This document shows, in pieces, positions 8,236 to 17,620 of a stretch of 64,000 nucleotides of DNA (its first letter is position 1; every line of letters begins with the position of its first letter). The DNA is from Paenibacillus alkalitolerans. GTDB lineage: Bacteria > Bacillota > Bacilli > Paenibacillales > YIM-B00363. The translations under genes were made by a program, and so were the position numbers. The notes beneath the pieces are model-generated. The model saw nothing but the letters and a program-made list of their open reading frames with translations, ran no database searches and was not told the origin of the DNA. The DNA lies in the NCBI RefSeq assembly GCF_016482785.1, contig NZ_JAEMXM010000001.1:434001-498000 (forward strand), written 5' to 3'.

Positions 8236-9117
8236 TTATTGTGTGACAAGCTGTATTTCCGAGAAGATTGAAGAATTGTAATGCTCGATCGGATTATTCT
8301 CATTGCCTGCATCCACGGCAAATCCGATATAGAACGAGTCTTCGGCGAATGTCGCGGAAGATACTTTGACCCAGTCGACCCCGTCTCGGGAATGATAGCC
8401 TGTTACTGTATCTCCGGTCTTGGTTAATTTGAAGTAAAAGGGAGTGTTTAACGAAGGGATCGGAGGCGTTTGCGTCATCGGCGCTCCCTCTGAATCTCTG
8501 CTGTAGAACACGGAGCAGTACTGATCCCCCCGGACGGAGAAACCGATCATCGCTTCTTTCGCCGCCGGCTCAAGTCCGTTCCGGATCATCAAGCCCGAAC
8601 GGTTGTGCGGCGCCGTTTCCGTTATACGGTCGAGACGGGCCACAAGCTCCGCATTGCCTGTCACTTCTTGGTACACATAATGAAACGCTTGATCTTCCTC
8701 TGTAAGTCCTTTGTTATTTCCAAACACCGGAACGATATTTCCTCCTCCCTTAACCGTCAACCGTCCGTCCCGCAGGTCTGCATGACCGGAAATGCCGGGT
8801 TGGCCGACATCGGCGGACATCCAAGGAGCTATATCGCCCTTAGCATTGATATGGACGGGAACGGGCGTGGAATCCGTCGATGTCCCGCTGTCGTCGGTCG
8901 CCCTTGCCATCAAATAAAACGTACCCTCCGGAAGCTCATCCCAGAAAAACGTATACGGCGCCTCAAAATCTTCTCCAAGCTTCATGTCGTTCGCATAGAA
9001 CGCAACTTTAACGATGCTCCCGTCAGAATCATGGGCTTTCGCGGCGATATTGATTTGACCTTGCTGCCCTTTCAGCAGGTCCGTTTCGGGTGCGATAATG
9101 GAAACTTCCGGATTCAT
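8236..9117 (-). pseudogene. C-terminal Ig-like and lectin-like domains cut off from the pectate lyase by a stop codon
   Basis: This 293-codon frame is the downstream part of the pectate lyase gene. The lyase frame stops at a TAG (9142-9144), yet the same frame reads on without another stop through NSSAGNGS into this segment. No ribosome binding site stands before the ATG at 9117. The first ~95 residues form a bacterial Ig-like domain (AAKAHDSDGSIVKVAFYAND, then ATDDSGTSTDSTPV). The remaining ~190 look like a concanavalin-like sugar-binding domain of the DUF1349 type (RSGLMIRNGL, FYFKLTKTGDTVTGYHSRDG). In an intact protein these would hold the enzyme on its substrate. Unless the TAG is read through, this part is not made or is made without a signal peptide. 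Confidence 0.7.
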
Positions 9118-9141
9118 CGAACCGTTGCCGGCACTAGAGTT

Positions 9142-10437
9142 CTAATACTCCTCCAGATTTGTGTAACCGTCCGAATCGGTATCTCCATTGCGATCTTCGG
9201 CGTCGTTCGGGTTAAATCCCCGCTCAAGCTCCCATTGATCCGGCATGCCGTCGTGATCGTTATCCGCAGGAGCCGGGGCGCTGTGCAGCTCGGTCCATCC
9301 GCCGACATCCTCGGGATGATTGATTTGTCTTCCGGTACGGTTCCGAATATCGTTGATCAGCCTGGCGTCGATGGAGTCCCTTTTCGGCAATACTGCCCCC
9401 GCCTGGTTCAATACCAGTTCATAAGCTTCGTGAGCGGTATGGGTCGTAACGGGCGTGACTTCAATCGGCTCTTGCATAATCTCTTTTCCGGCGTCCGCAT
9501 CCACGCCGAGCCAGTTGTCCGCCGTTACAGCCGCATCCCCGTCGACCACGTTGCCGCCGACATACAGTCTTCCTATGGAGCCCGTTTGGGTCAGCAGCTG
9601 GCTGCGCTTGTTCACCAGCGTATCCGGACCGTACTTAAAGTAATTGTTGACCATGTTTATGTCCGAGCTGTTGCCGCCGTATGCGCTCATGTAATTCCAG
9701 TTGTAAACGATATTGTTGCGGAAATCGAAACGCTTGTCGCTGTCTAGGGTCCCTTTCAATCGCGGATTTCGGCTTGAATTATGGATTAATATATTGTGAT
9801 GATAGCTTGCGTTATTGGATCCCCATAATCCGCCGAAGCCGTGCCTGCCCTTGGAATGGGTGGACATGTGCATCGCTTCCCCGATAATGGACCACTGCAC
9901 GGTCGTGTTCGCATTTTCATAAGGCGATAGAACCTCGTCAACTCCCCACGTAATGGAGCAATGATCGATCATAATGTCGCGGTGTCTTCGTGCAGACATA
10001 GCGTCACCCGTGGATTCCGTATGGTCCCCCATTCGGAATCGCATATACCGAATGATTACATTGTCCGCCTCGATATAGGTGGAATGGTTGTTTACACTGA
10101 TTCCGTCCCCTGGAGCCGTCTGGCCGGCAATCGTGATGTTGCTTCCCCGGATTCGCAACGGCGAATTGAGGTTGATATTTCCGGAGACTTTGAATACAAC
10201 CGTGCGATTGCTTTGGCTTACCGCATCCCTTAATGAACCGGGACCGCTGTCGTTTAAATTTGTAACCTCGTACACTTCACCGCCGCGCCCGCCGGTCGTA
10301 TACATGCCGCCGCCTTCCGCACCCGGAAAAGCGGGAACCGGGCTGCCATCCGATACGGCTTGAACGGGACCGACGGAGCAGAGCGGGATCACGGCCGCAA
10401 GAACGATTAAACAAAGCTTGCCAGTCCATTTGAACAT
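9142..10437 (-). CDS. Secreted pectate lyase (PL1-like beta-helix), interrupted at its end by in-frame TAG
   Basis: A 431-residue enzyme predicted to cleave polygalacturonate by beta-elimination outside the cell. A Sec signal peptide covers about residues 1-28. The catalytic right-handed beta-helix shows FPGAEGGGMYTTGGRGGEVYEVTNLNDSGPGSLRDA at its start (read in two halves), IMIDHCSITWGVDEVLS, and SSRNPRLKG, which holds the arginine expected at the PL1 active site. The frame ends at GYTNLEEY plus TAG, where a TTG leucine would be the expected sense codon, and continues in frame into 8236-9117. The catalytic domain is complete, so secreted activity could persist without the binding modules. 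A possible cre box lies at 10462. It is preceded by the membrane-bound AraC regulator gene. Confidence 0.82.
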   Translation of the reverse strand: MFKWTGKLCLIVLAAVIPLCSVGPVQAVSDGSPVPAFPGAEGGGMYTTGGRGGEVYEVTNLNDSGPGSLRDAVSQSNRTVVFKVSGNINLNSPLRIRGSNITIAGQTAPGDGISVNNHSTYIEADNVIIRYMRFRMGDHTESTGDAMSARRHRDIMIDHCSITWGVDEVLSPYENANTTVQWSIIGEAMHMSTHSKGRHGFGGLWGSNNASYHHNILIHNSSRNPRLKGTLDSDKRFDFRNNIVYNWNYMSAYGGNSSDINMVNNYFKYGPDTLVNKRSQLLTQTGSIGRLYVGGNVVDGDAAVTADNWLGVDADAGKEIMQEPIEVTPVTTHTAHEAYELVLNQAGAVLPKRDSIDARLINDIRNRTGRQINHPEDVGGWTELHSAPAPADNDHDGMPDQWELERGFNPNDAEDRNGDTDSDGYTNLEEY

Positions 10438-10461
10438 TGATTTCCACCCCTTCTTTTGACA

Positions 10462-10475
10462 TGAATGCGCTTTCT
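10462..10475 (-). promoter_or_regulatory. Possible CcpA cre box upstream of pectate lyase
   Basis: Read on the minus strand the site is AGAAAGCGCATTCA, two mismatches from TGWNANCGNTNWCA. It differs by one base from the better site at 58761. It lies 25 nt before the pectate lyase start, a position suited to catabolite repression. Confidence 0.4.
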
Positions 10476-10590
10476 TTTCTCCATTTTGCCACGCTCCTTA
10501 TCTTGCGTTCTACTCATTTATTGACGTATTACGGCAAACTTGATTTATTTTGTCATATAATGAGAATTTTACATCCTTTTTTAGTTTTTC

Positions 10591-12918
10591 TCATTTCTCC
10601 CTGTATTGGCTTGGCGTAACTCCCTCGTATTTTTTGAAGATGCGATTGAAATAACTGTGCTGGTATCCGATTTGTTCGGCCACATCGTTTATTTTTAAGT
10701 CGGTGGTGCGAAGCAGCTCCTTTGCGCGGTCTATCCGAAGCTGCGTCAAATAATCGACAAAGTTGATTCCTGCAATATGCTTAAACGCTCTGCTCAAAGT
10801 ATAAGGAGTCGTACCGGTCAATCGGGCACAGCTTTCCAAGGAAACATCGGTCATAAATTGCGTTTGAAGCAGCTGCATCGTTTGTTCCACGACCCGTTTC
10901 AGCTGGAGGTTGGAGCGTTCCTCCAAGTGCCGTCTATATGGGCGTACAACCTCTTCCTTGAACCATTGCGTCAGCTTGGCCGGCTCGCGAATTTGCGCCA
11001 GCCGTTCGAACATGTTGCACCCTCCGAAGAGCAGATGCGGCTGCAATCCCGATTGAAGAATGATGTATTGAATGCTCCCGAACAGCTGCAGCACGCTTTG
11101 TTGAACGAGGTACTCTTTCTGCGCTCTGGAGACCTCGTCGAGAAACTGATCGATCAGCCGCTCGGCCGCCTCCCACTCCCCCATACGGATGGCTTGCGAG
11201 ATTTCGCGATCCAACGCGAACGGGTAATGATTGTTGTGATCGTAGACGTCTGCCGAGAGATCATCCATGCGGATGATCTGATTCTCGTCCTTGAACAGCC
11301 TGTAGCTTGCAGCTTGCATCACATCCTGAAAAAGGTCCGGAATGGTTTTCACGAGCAGTGTCGGACGGCTGATCGTTACCGTGACCATAAGTTTGATATG
11401 CTTGTTTATCGCTTGAGTAAGAGCTTCGGACAAGGCGTGAATCGATTCGTTCTGAGGTTCGTCCATGGGTGTAATGACCAGCATGCCGACCGACAGGTTG
11501 TGAAAGTTCAGCACACTGCAATGTTTCAAATGCTCAGCAGCGAGCTCCTCGATGATGTTGGCCGCTGCGAAAGTAACCAGTCCCTCGTCGCCGGCGAGAA
11601 AGCGGTCCTCGAGGCGTGACAGTCCTGTCAGCTGCACACCTACGAAGGTGAATTGCTGCCTGCTGACCGCCCAACCGTAATGCCTCATCCGTTCACGCAA
11701 ATCCTTCTCGGAATATGCATGCAGATGTCCTTGAATCAGCTGCAGTAAGAACCCTTCCTTTACACGCGGAAGCTCCTCCTCCAACCGCAATTGCAGCGTC
11801 GTGCTCTCATGGTTCAGATGATGCAAACGTTTCTCCAGCAGCTTGAATTCATCCATGCCGAGACTGCGCAATTCCGCGGCTTTATCGCCGCCTATTAACC
11901 TGACGAGGCGCTCGACGGGAGTGTAAATTTTCCGCGACGCGACCCAGGACAAAACCAACGCGGTCAACAGCATCAAGGCGCTGATGATGAAGATCGTCTT
12001 CGAAGCCATGACGACCGGATATGTGATGGCCGACATGGGAGCCGCCGATACATACGTCCATTGCTTGCTAAGGCGGTCGAATGTGCCGTAAGAAACGGAG
12101 TATGTCGTTCCCCGCCACTCCTTGACGTAGCTCCCGGCTTTGCCGCCGGCCTTAAAAATATCTTCCCGCAGCGACCGTTCGAATACTTGAGCCTCGACTC
12201 CTTTGTTCGTTGACAAGATCATCTCTTTATTCTCATTCATTAGGAAGGTTGCGCCTTCATGATAAGGTGTCAAGGTCAAAAGCAGATCGTGCAGCCGATC
12301 CGACTTTAGCGATACGGCCAGAACGCCGAACGATTCTGTTAAGTCTCCGTGTATTTTGCGAGCCAGCATGATGACGGGTTCCGTCTTGGCTGGACCGTCT
12401 TGGGAAGCCCCCCGCAATACAATCGGCTTGGAAGTCCAAAATATTTTGTCGGGGCGGGACAGCAATTGTTCATATTGCGATTGCAGCTTCGTATTGTCGG
12501 ATAACTGTGTAAATTCAGGGTCGAAGAGATAAAGCGCGGGCCCTTTAATGTACAACTGCACCCGTTCGATTAGCGGATGGGAGCCTTGCAAGATTAACAA
12601 TGTGCTGACCAGATCCTTTGTCTCAATAATACGTAGAGAAAAATCTGTGTTTTTCAGCCTGCTGCCGAATCTCGGATCGAAGGCCCAGTGAGACAATCCC
12701 TGCTCCAGGTAGGAAAATTGATCGTTGATCGCACGTACCCGCTGCTGCATTTGTTTGCTATGAAGCGCCATAAGGTCGTGTTCGATCGTACCGACGGCAA
12801 ACACATAAATAGCGACCCCCGTAATTAATCCGGGGATACTGGCGACCAGTAAGATGATAAGGAGGCTTTTACGGTAGAAACTCCCTTTGGCTGCCTTCAT
12901 CCCCTTCAACTTTTCCAC
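10591..12918 (-). CDS. Membrane-anchored AraC-family regulator (YesS/YtdP-like)
   Basis: A 775-residue one-component regulator. Membrane segments lie at about residues 17-40 and 303-327, with a ~260-residue extracytoplasmic sensor between them. After the second segment comes a HAMP-like stretch (SRKIYTPVERLVRLIGG), a long linker, and a C-terminal AraC DNA-binding domain with both helix-turn-helix motifs (SLESCARLTGTTPYTLSRAFKHIAGIN and INDVAEQIGYQHSYFNRIFKKYEGVTPSQYR). This resembles Bacillus YesS and YtdP in the rhamnogalacturonan loci. It sits between the GH105 gene and the pectate lyase gene, so it is the likely local activator responding to extracellular pectin fragments (inference). The start is a GTG with only a weak ribosome binding site, 26 nt after the GH105 stop. 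Confidence 0.87.
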   Translation of the reverse strand: MEKLKGMKAAKGSFYRKSLLIILLVASIPGLITGVAIYVFAVGTIEHDLMALHSKQMQQRVRAINDQFSYLEQGLSHWAFDPRFGSRLKNTDFSLRIIETKDLVSTLLILQGSHPLIERVQLYIKGPALYLFDPEFTQLSDNTKLQSQYEQLLSRPDKIFWTSKPIVLRGASQDGPAKTEPVIMLARKIHGDLTESFGVLAVSLKSDRLHDLLLTLTPYHEGATFLMNENKEMILSTNKGVEAQVFERSLREDIFKAGGKAGSYVKEWRGTTYSVSYGTFDRLSKQWTYVSAAPMSAITYPVVMASKTIFIISALMLLTALVLSWVASRKIYTPVERLVRLIGGDKAAELRSLGMDEFKLLEKRLHHLNHESTTLQLRLEEELPRVKEGFLLQLIQGHLHAYSEKDLRERMRHYGWAVSRQQFTFVGVQLTGLSRLEDRFLAGDEGLVTFAAANIIEELAAEHLKHCSVLNFHNLSVGMLVITPMDEPQNESIHALSEALTQAINKHIKLMVTVTISRPTLLVKTIPDLFQDVMQAASYRLFKDENQIIRMDDLSADVYDHNNHYPFALDREISQAIRMGEWEAAERLIDQFLDEVSRAQKEYLVQQSVLQLFGSIQYIILQSGLQPHLLFGGCNMFERLAQIREPAKLTQWFKEEVVRPYRRHLEERSNLQLKRVVEQTMQLLQTQFMTDVSLESCARLTGTTPYTLSRAFKHIAGINFVDYLTQLRIDRAKELLRTTDLKINDVAEQIGYQHSYFNRIFKKYEGVTPSQYREK

Positions 12919-12944
12919 CCGCTTTTCGTTGTCTTAAATTTCGG

Positions 12945-15095
12945 CTAGTCTTTAAGACTATCCGTCATGTTTATGACTTCGATTCCGGCCAACAAGACGA
13001 TGCCGATACCGTGAGTGTCATTCAGGTTCCAAGAAAGCTGGTCTTTATAATATAAAGCGGAGAAGGAATACCCTGACCCTCTGCAAACCCCGTACACGTT
13101 GCCCCATTTATCCAGAGCTATCCGGCTTAAACCGTCCCAAGCGTCCAATACTGATTTTACATAAGGAGCTTGCTGCTCCAGCCACTTGTAACGGACCCCG
13201 CGGGCAAAAGCGTAAATGAACATGGAAGTGCAGGAGGTTTCTTCATAAGAATCCGGTACGTTCAGCACTTGATGCCACATGCCGTGTTCCCCTTGCAAAC
13301 GCAAAAATCCGGCACACAGCTCGCTAAAGAAGGAAAGCAGTTCATCTCTAGCTTCGTGGTTCCCGGGCAGCACGGCAAGAAGCTCCGTCAAGGAAAACAG
13401 GACCCACCCGTTTCCCCGGCCCCAAGGCACCCGCGTAGGCTTGTCGAATTTAAAATCGTGTACGTGCGACATAATTTGCTCTTCCGGCATATACAAGTAT
13501 TTTTTATAAAGCCGGAATTGTTTGACGGCATCGTTCAAATACGTTTCGTCGCCGGTTAGCTCGTAGTATCTGCACAAAAACGGCGTGCTCATATATAAAT
13601 CGTCGCACCACAGCGTATGCTGCATGAAATCCGTGCTGCCGCGCACACGGTACAAAGCGCCGTCCGGCAACCGGTCCTGGAAATCGGAAATATATCGCGC
13701 AATGCGGTCTACGGCCTCCCTGGCTCCGCGAAGCACTCCGTGTTTCATGCCGATTAAAGCCGTAGCCCCAAAGGAACCGCAATCATCCAGAGAATCGATG
13801 GCGGACAGCTGATGGTTTACTCCTGCGGCGCCGTATTGTTCCTTGTCCCATAAAGCATAGGTGTCGAACGAGGTGCAGAGCTCGATATGATCGAGCGCAT
13901 ATTGAACGTAATCCGGCCGGCCGATGCCGAGACCGGTCTGCAATATTCCGTAGAGAGTTACTCCCAGCGGGTAGTTCCATTTGCCGAAATGAGTATTTTC
14001 GATATAGGGACGAATCCACGTATCCGGCTGATCAAGCCTCCAATATGTACGCTCGCCTTCGTGCTCGAACAGCTTTGACATCTTGCATATTTGTTCCGGC
14101 GGCAGATCCGATTCCATCTCTCCCAAGTAAAACCATACTTCATCGCTCCCATTTACGGTTACGGGCGGCATTAACTCATAACCTTCAGGCAGCGGATCGG
14201 CATCGAACCCCCATGTCTCCCCTGTACAGGTTGAGCGGATCAATACATCGTCCGTCCGGAAATCTCCCGGAAGCGGGATACGGAAAGAACCGCCGTCGTC
14301 GGCGCTATAAACGAGCTTTCCGCCGATCCATATCGTAAGACTTCCGACATGGCGACCCGTCCAATAGGAGGCTTCTTCCGCAGCTCTGCAGCGCAGCTTT
14401 GTCCAAGCATAAGCCGTCTTCCCGATCTCCGCATGAAATAAACGGGAGAACGCACCTTTCGCCAGTTCCCGTTCATCCCATCGCTGGACGGGATGCCAGG
14501 AATATTTCGCATCAAGCACCGGCATATTTCCGTCTGTCAAGATTAACTCCTCATCCGTCGGATCGCTGTAGAGCCACCCCTCCTGGCCTTCGCGATCTTG
14601 CGAGGGAACTATGAAATGCAGCGGAAAGCCCTTGATCGATCCCGTGCCGAACAAACCGCCGCACCCGGTAGGCGTAGAGAGGAAGCGAAGCAGGAAGTGG
14701 TTCCAGCCTTGCTCGAGCTTCGCCCTGAACCCGGTCTTCCGCTCTGGAAACACATCGTCATTCAGATTCGAGTTAAACACCCGCTGACCGTTAATATAAA
14801 CAGAGATGGGGCCGAAACAGCTGACGCTGAAGCCGAGAGTTGATGGACTGTCGGTCCACAGCTTGGCCCAGGCGTAGACGAACTGTCCCTCCTTCAGCTC
14901 AGCGAATTTTGAAGCGAAGTCGAATTTGTACCGGTAGTCCTCCCCCCTTATGAAGCCTTGCCGGTTAAAAGCTCTGTACACGACCGGATGTTTCGGATGT
15001 TCGCCGATATAGCGGTTGGCGATGATCTCCAGCGCTTCCTTCACCTGTCCGGGATACCGGCGTTGCATACTAAGCTGTTCTTCGAAATATCGCAT
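12945..15095 (-). CDS. GH105 unsaturated glucuronyl/rhamnogalacturonyl hydrolase with N-terminal beta domains
   Basis: A 716-residue glycosidase. The C-terminal ~390 residues form the (alpha/alpha)6 barrel of GH88/GH105. WCDDLYMSTPFLCRYYELTG contains the expected catalytic aspartate, and WGRGNGWVLFSLTELL and WHQVLNVPDSYEETSCTSMFIYAF are further family signatures. The N-terminal ~310 residues look like one or two beta-sandwich sugar-binding domains. YteR and YesR of Bacillus remove the unsaturated uronate left by pectin and rhamnogalacturonan lyases. No signal peptide is visible, so it should act on imported fragments. I chose the ATG at 15095 (GGGAGG eight bases upstream) over one ten codons earlier; it overlaps the upstream stop as TGATG, indicating coupled translation. 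Confidence 0.87.
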   Translation of the reverse strand: MRYFEEQLSMQRRYPGQVKEALEIIANRYIGEHPKHPVVYRAFNRQGFIRGEDYRYKFDFASKFAELKEGQFVYAWAKLWTDSPSTLGFSVSCFGPISVYINGQRVFNSNLNDDVFPERKTGFRAKLEQGWNHFLLRFLSTPTGCGGLFGTGSIKGFPLHFIVPSQDREGQEGWLYSDPTDEELILTDGNMPVLDAKYSWHPVQRWDERELAKGAFSRLFHAEIGKTAYAWTKLRCRAAEEASYWTGRHVGSLTIWIGGKLVYSADDGGSFRIPLPGDFRTDDVLIRSTCTGETWGFDADPLPEGYELMPPVTVNGSDEVWFYLGEMESDLPPEQICKMSKLFEHEGERTYWRLDQPDTWIRPYIENTHFGKWNYPLGVTLYGILQTGLGIGRPDYVQYALDHIELCTSFDTYALWDKEQYGAAGVNHQLSAIDSLDDCGSFGATALIGMKHGVLRGAREAVDRIARYISDFQDRLPDGALYRVRGSTDFMQHTLWCDDLYMSTPFLCRYYELTGDETYLNDAVKQFRLYKKYLYMPEEQIMSHVHDFKFDKPTRVPWGRGNGWVLFSLTELLAVLPGNHEARDELLSFFSELCAGFLRLQGEHGMWHQVLNVPDSYEETSCTSMFIYAFARGVRYKWLEQQAPYVKSVLDAWDGLSRIALDKWGNVYGVCRGSGYSFSALYYKDQLSWNLNDTHGIGIVLLAGIEVINMTDSLKD

Positions 15096-17563
15096 CAATC
15101 GTTCCTCCCCGAAGAAATGTAACAATATAATCCGACAGGTCCGAGCATGCCGGACGGCAACGAAACCCGGTCGTACCGATTCGCCAAAGTGTTCGTCACT
15201 TCTACGCGCAGCTTATTCACACCGTTTCGGAGCCTGTCTTTGACGGACCAGCGATACGGTCCCCACAACCGCACTCCGATCTCTTGCCCGTTAAGATAGA
15301 CACGCGCCATCTCGTGCACTTCTCCAAGATCCAGAATGATATCGTCATAAGATGCGTCCGGCTCCCATGTTACATCGGCATCATAGCTGAGAGTACCCGA
15401 GAAGTGTTCCATCCCGTCCCATTCGACCCATGACTTTAACGAGACGTCTTCCCGACCTTCTATGTTCCAGCTCCCGGATAAATCAATATGATGCGTCAGT
15501 CGGGGAATCGGAAGGAAACGGGGTTCAAGCTTTTGATACGGATCCACGGCAACGATCAAGCATTCCCTTCGTTCAATCCGCACGCTCACCTCCGTACCTG
15601 CCTCCTTTTCAACGGCGGCTGCGGGCTCAATGGCGCCGGTCCACGCATTCCATATTTCCGCCCTGCCCCGTTCGGCTACGGCAATCTTTCCGTCAAAAGC
15701 CGATTCCCCTTCATTCACTATCACGTATAGATGCAGTCCTTCCTTGACCACATGGCTTACTCTTAAGTCTTTCCCCGCCGGGTCAAGATCAGGTTTGCCC
15801 TTCATCCGGCGGCACGCTTCATCGATGAGACGTTCTAGAGCATCGAAGGTCAGCTGACCGAAATTCGGAGCGCTGGCAGTCCCGTCTTCGATCCACTCCA
15901 ACACTGTGCCTCCTTGGCGGACGAAAGTCTCCAATTTACTCCATGTCGATGGCTCCAGCAGCGCTCCCTTGTCAAGCACGATCGTGTCGTACCGCTGATT
16001 CGCAATCGATATCGCGCCCCCCTCCAGCTTGCAAACATTCGCGTCTTGCAAGAGCGACTCCTCCAAGTAATTGAATTCCAGCTGCCGCTCAAACATCGGC
16101 TTGGCGACTCGCCACGATAAGCGGTCCGCTTGACACAGCACGGCTACATTGGTCGTGTTGGCGCTGTCCGTCATCACCCAGCTCATCCGTTTGATATACC
16201 GTGAAAACCGGGCAAACTCCGGCCACCAGATGTTATTGGGTCCTACATCCGGAGCGCGCTCATGCAATCGCTTCCCATCGATAGAGTAATAGAATGCGTG
16301 AGGAGAAATTAAATTGACGCCGCGAACGAACAGCCAATCCAAATACCACTTGATGTCGCCGGCGGTTAACGCCCATCCGTTCCCTTGGCCGCAGACGCCG
16401 AAGCATTCGTTCAAATTTCTTCTCCTGCCCCGGTGCCGGGCAGCGTCCGATGAACACTTCCCCATGGTGCTGTGACGTCCGACCGTCCCTTTCTCGTCCT
16501 CAGGCGCCAGCCACCGCCACACGATATCTTGTCCGGGAATATGGAAATACCTCAACAATCCGATATCGTCGCTGGCCGCGGGATGTCCCGTCAAGGCGAT
16601 GCCGCGTTCCTCGCACCAATCGTACAGCGGTTTATAATAAACTCTTTCCATTCGTTCCCGCACCGCCTTGCGGTACGATTGGCGGATTGATTCAGTTCGA
16701 ACGCCCGCATCGAGCCACAATGCGGACAACTCTTCCTCCCTGCCGCCTCCTGCAATGAATTCCGCAAGGAAACCTCCGGTCCAAGGGATCAATCCTTTCC
16801 TGTGCCTTCTGCCCATCAGGTCCGGTTCATCGGTAAACATAGCGATAACGGTGTTGCCGAAATAACGGCCTATCCGGCGGTAATAACGTTCATGCGTCAG
16901 CTCGATAAACAAGCGGACGGCCTCGGGATTGAGCAAATCGGCCGATCGCGGAGCATCGGGCTCCCCGTCGTCTTGGCCGTAGTGGATGCCCCGAATCGTG
17001 CCGTTTGTGAACGTTTCGACGAACGCGACCAATAACCAACCTTCCGGATCGGGCGGCGCAAACTCGACAAAACCGTCTTCCTTCTTCAGTATGATCGTCT
17101 CATCCAGGCTTACCGCTTTATCTGGAGAAATTTTGACTGCTTGAACGGATACGAGCTGCTCTCCTTCCTCCAGCGGTACTTTCCACCGTATCGGCCCGTC
17201 GGCCGGCAGCTCGAGCATTCGAAGCCCGCGGCTTCCAAATTTCGGGTTTCTTCTAACGACCTCGCCGTTAGCCGATCCTGACGGGTACATGCCTTCATCG
17301 TAGAGAATCACCTGCATGTTCAGCTCCGCAGCCTCCCGAACGGCGGCTTCCACCAAGTCCATGAAGCTGTCGGACAAGTAAGGCATCTCTTTCGGTATTC
17401 CGATTCGCGGATGTAAAACAAACCCCTCAACTTCTTTAGAATGAAAATCGCGTATTTGCCGGATCAGCTCCTCCTTCGTCAACTCGTCGTTCCAAAACCA
17501 GAACGGTATCGGGGAATAAAGCCCTGACGGTTCCATGAATTCTTTTCGCAATTGATCGAACAT
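15095..17563 (-). CDS. GH106-like glycosidase (possible alpha-L-rhamnosidase)
   Basis: An 822-residue protein without signal peptide. The N-terminal catalytic-type region shows PFWFWNDELTKEELIRQI, VEGFVLHPRIGIP, VILYDEGMYPSGSANGEVV and MFTDEPDLMGR, a pattern I associate with GH106-related proteins that include alpha-L-rhamnosidases. The C-terminal ~130 residues form a galactose-binding-like beta-sandwich (DLGEVHEMARVYLNGQEIGVRLWGPYRW in two halves, ending LGPVGLYCY). Rhamnose release would fit the neighbouring GH105 enzyme in breaking down rhamnogalacturonan fragments. I chose the internal ATG at 17563, with AGAAGGAG eight bases upstream, over one 14 codons earlier. It follows the permease gene by 57 nt. 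Family assignment is moderate; the exact linkage is unknown. Confidence 0.7.
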   Translation of the reverse strand: MFDQLRKEFMEPSGLYSPIPFWFWNDELTKEELIRQIRDFHSKEVEGFVLHPRIGIPKEMPYLSDSFMDLVEAAVREAAELNMQVILYDEGMYPSGSANGEVVRRNPKFGSRGLRMLELPADGPIRWKVPLEEGEQLVSVQAVKISPDKAVSLDETIILKKEDGFVEFAPPDPEGWLLVAFVETFTNGTIRGIHYGQDDGEPDAPRSADLLNPEAVRLFIELTHERYYRRIGRYFGNTVIAMFTDEPDLMGRRHRKGLIPWTGGFLAEFIAGGGREEELSALWLDAGVRTESIRQSYRKAVRERMERVYYKPLYDWCEERGIALTGHPAASDDIGLLRYFHIPGQDIVWRWLAPEDEKGTVGRHSTMGKCSSDAARHRGRRRNLNECFGVCGQGNGWALTAGDIKWYLDWLFVRGVNLISPHAFYYSIDGKRLHERAPDVGPNNIWWPEFARFSRYIKRMSWVMTDSANTTNVAVLCQADRLSWRVAKPMFERQLEFNYLEESLLQDANVCKLEGGAISIANQRYDTIVLDKGALLEPSTWSKLETFVRQGGTVLEWIEDGTASAPNFGQLTFDALERLIDEACRRMKGKPDLDPAGKDLRVSHVVKEGLHLYVIVNEGESAFDGKIAVAERGRAEIWNAWTGAIEPAAAVEKEAGTEVSVRIERRECLIVAVDPYQKLEPRFLPIPRLTHHIDLSGSWNIEGREDVSLKSWVEWDGMEHFSGTLSYDADVTWEPDASYDDIILDLGEVHEMARVYLNGQEIGVRLWGPYRWSVKDRLRNGVNKLRVEVTNTLANRYDRVSLPSGMLGPVGLYCYISSGRND

Positions 17564-17620
17564 GTTTCGGCTCCTTCTATTCGAAATAATATTCATTCTC
17601 GGCACGCATTTTACAAGATT

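Noticed and set aside
8605-9747. A 380-codon plus-strand open frame across the pectate lyase region.
   Set aside because: It is antisense to a clear pectate lyase and its binding domains, spans their stop codon, and has an Arg/Val/Ile-rich composition typical of a shadow frame.
10777-11619. A 280-codon plus-strand frame opposite the membrane-bound AraC regulator.
   Set aside because: Antisense to the conserved AraC domain, with no family features of its own.
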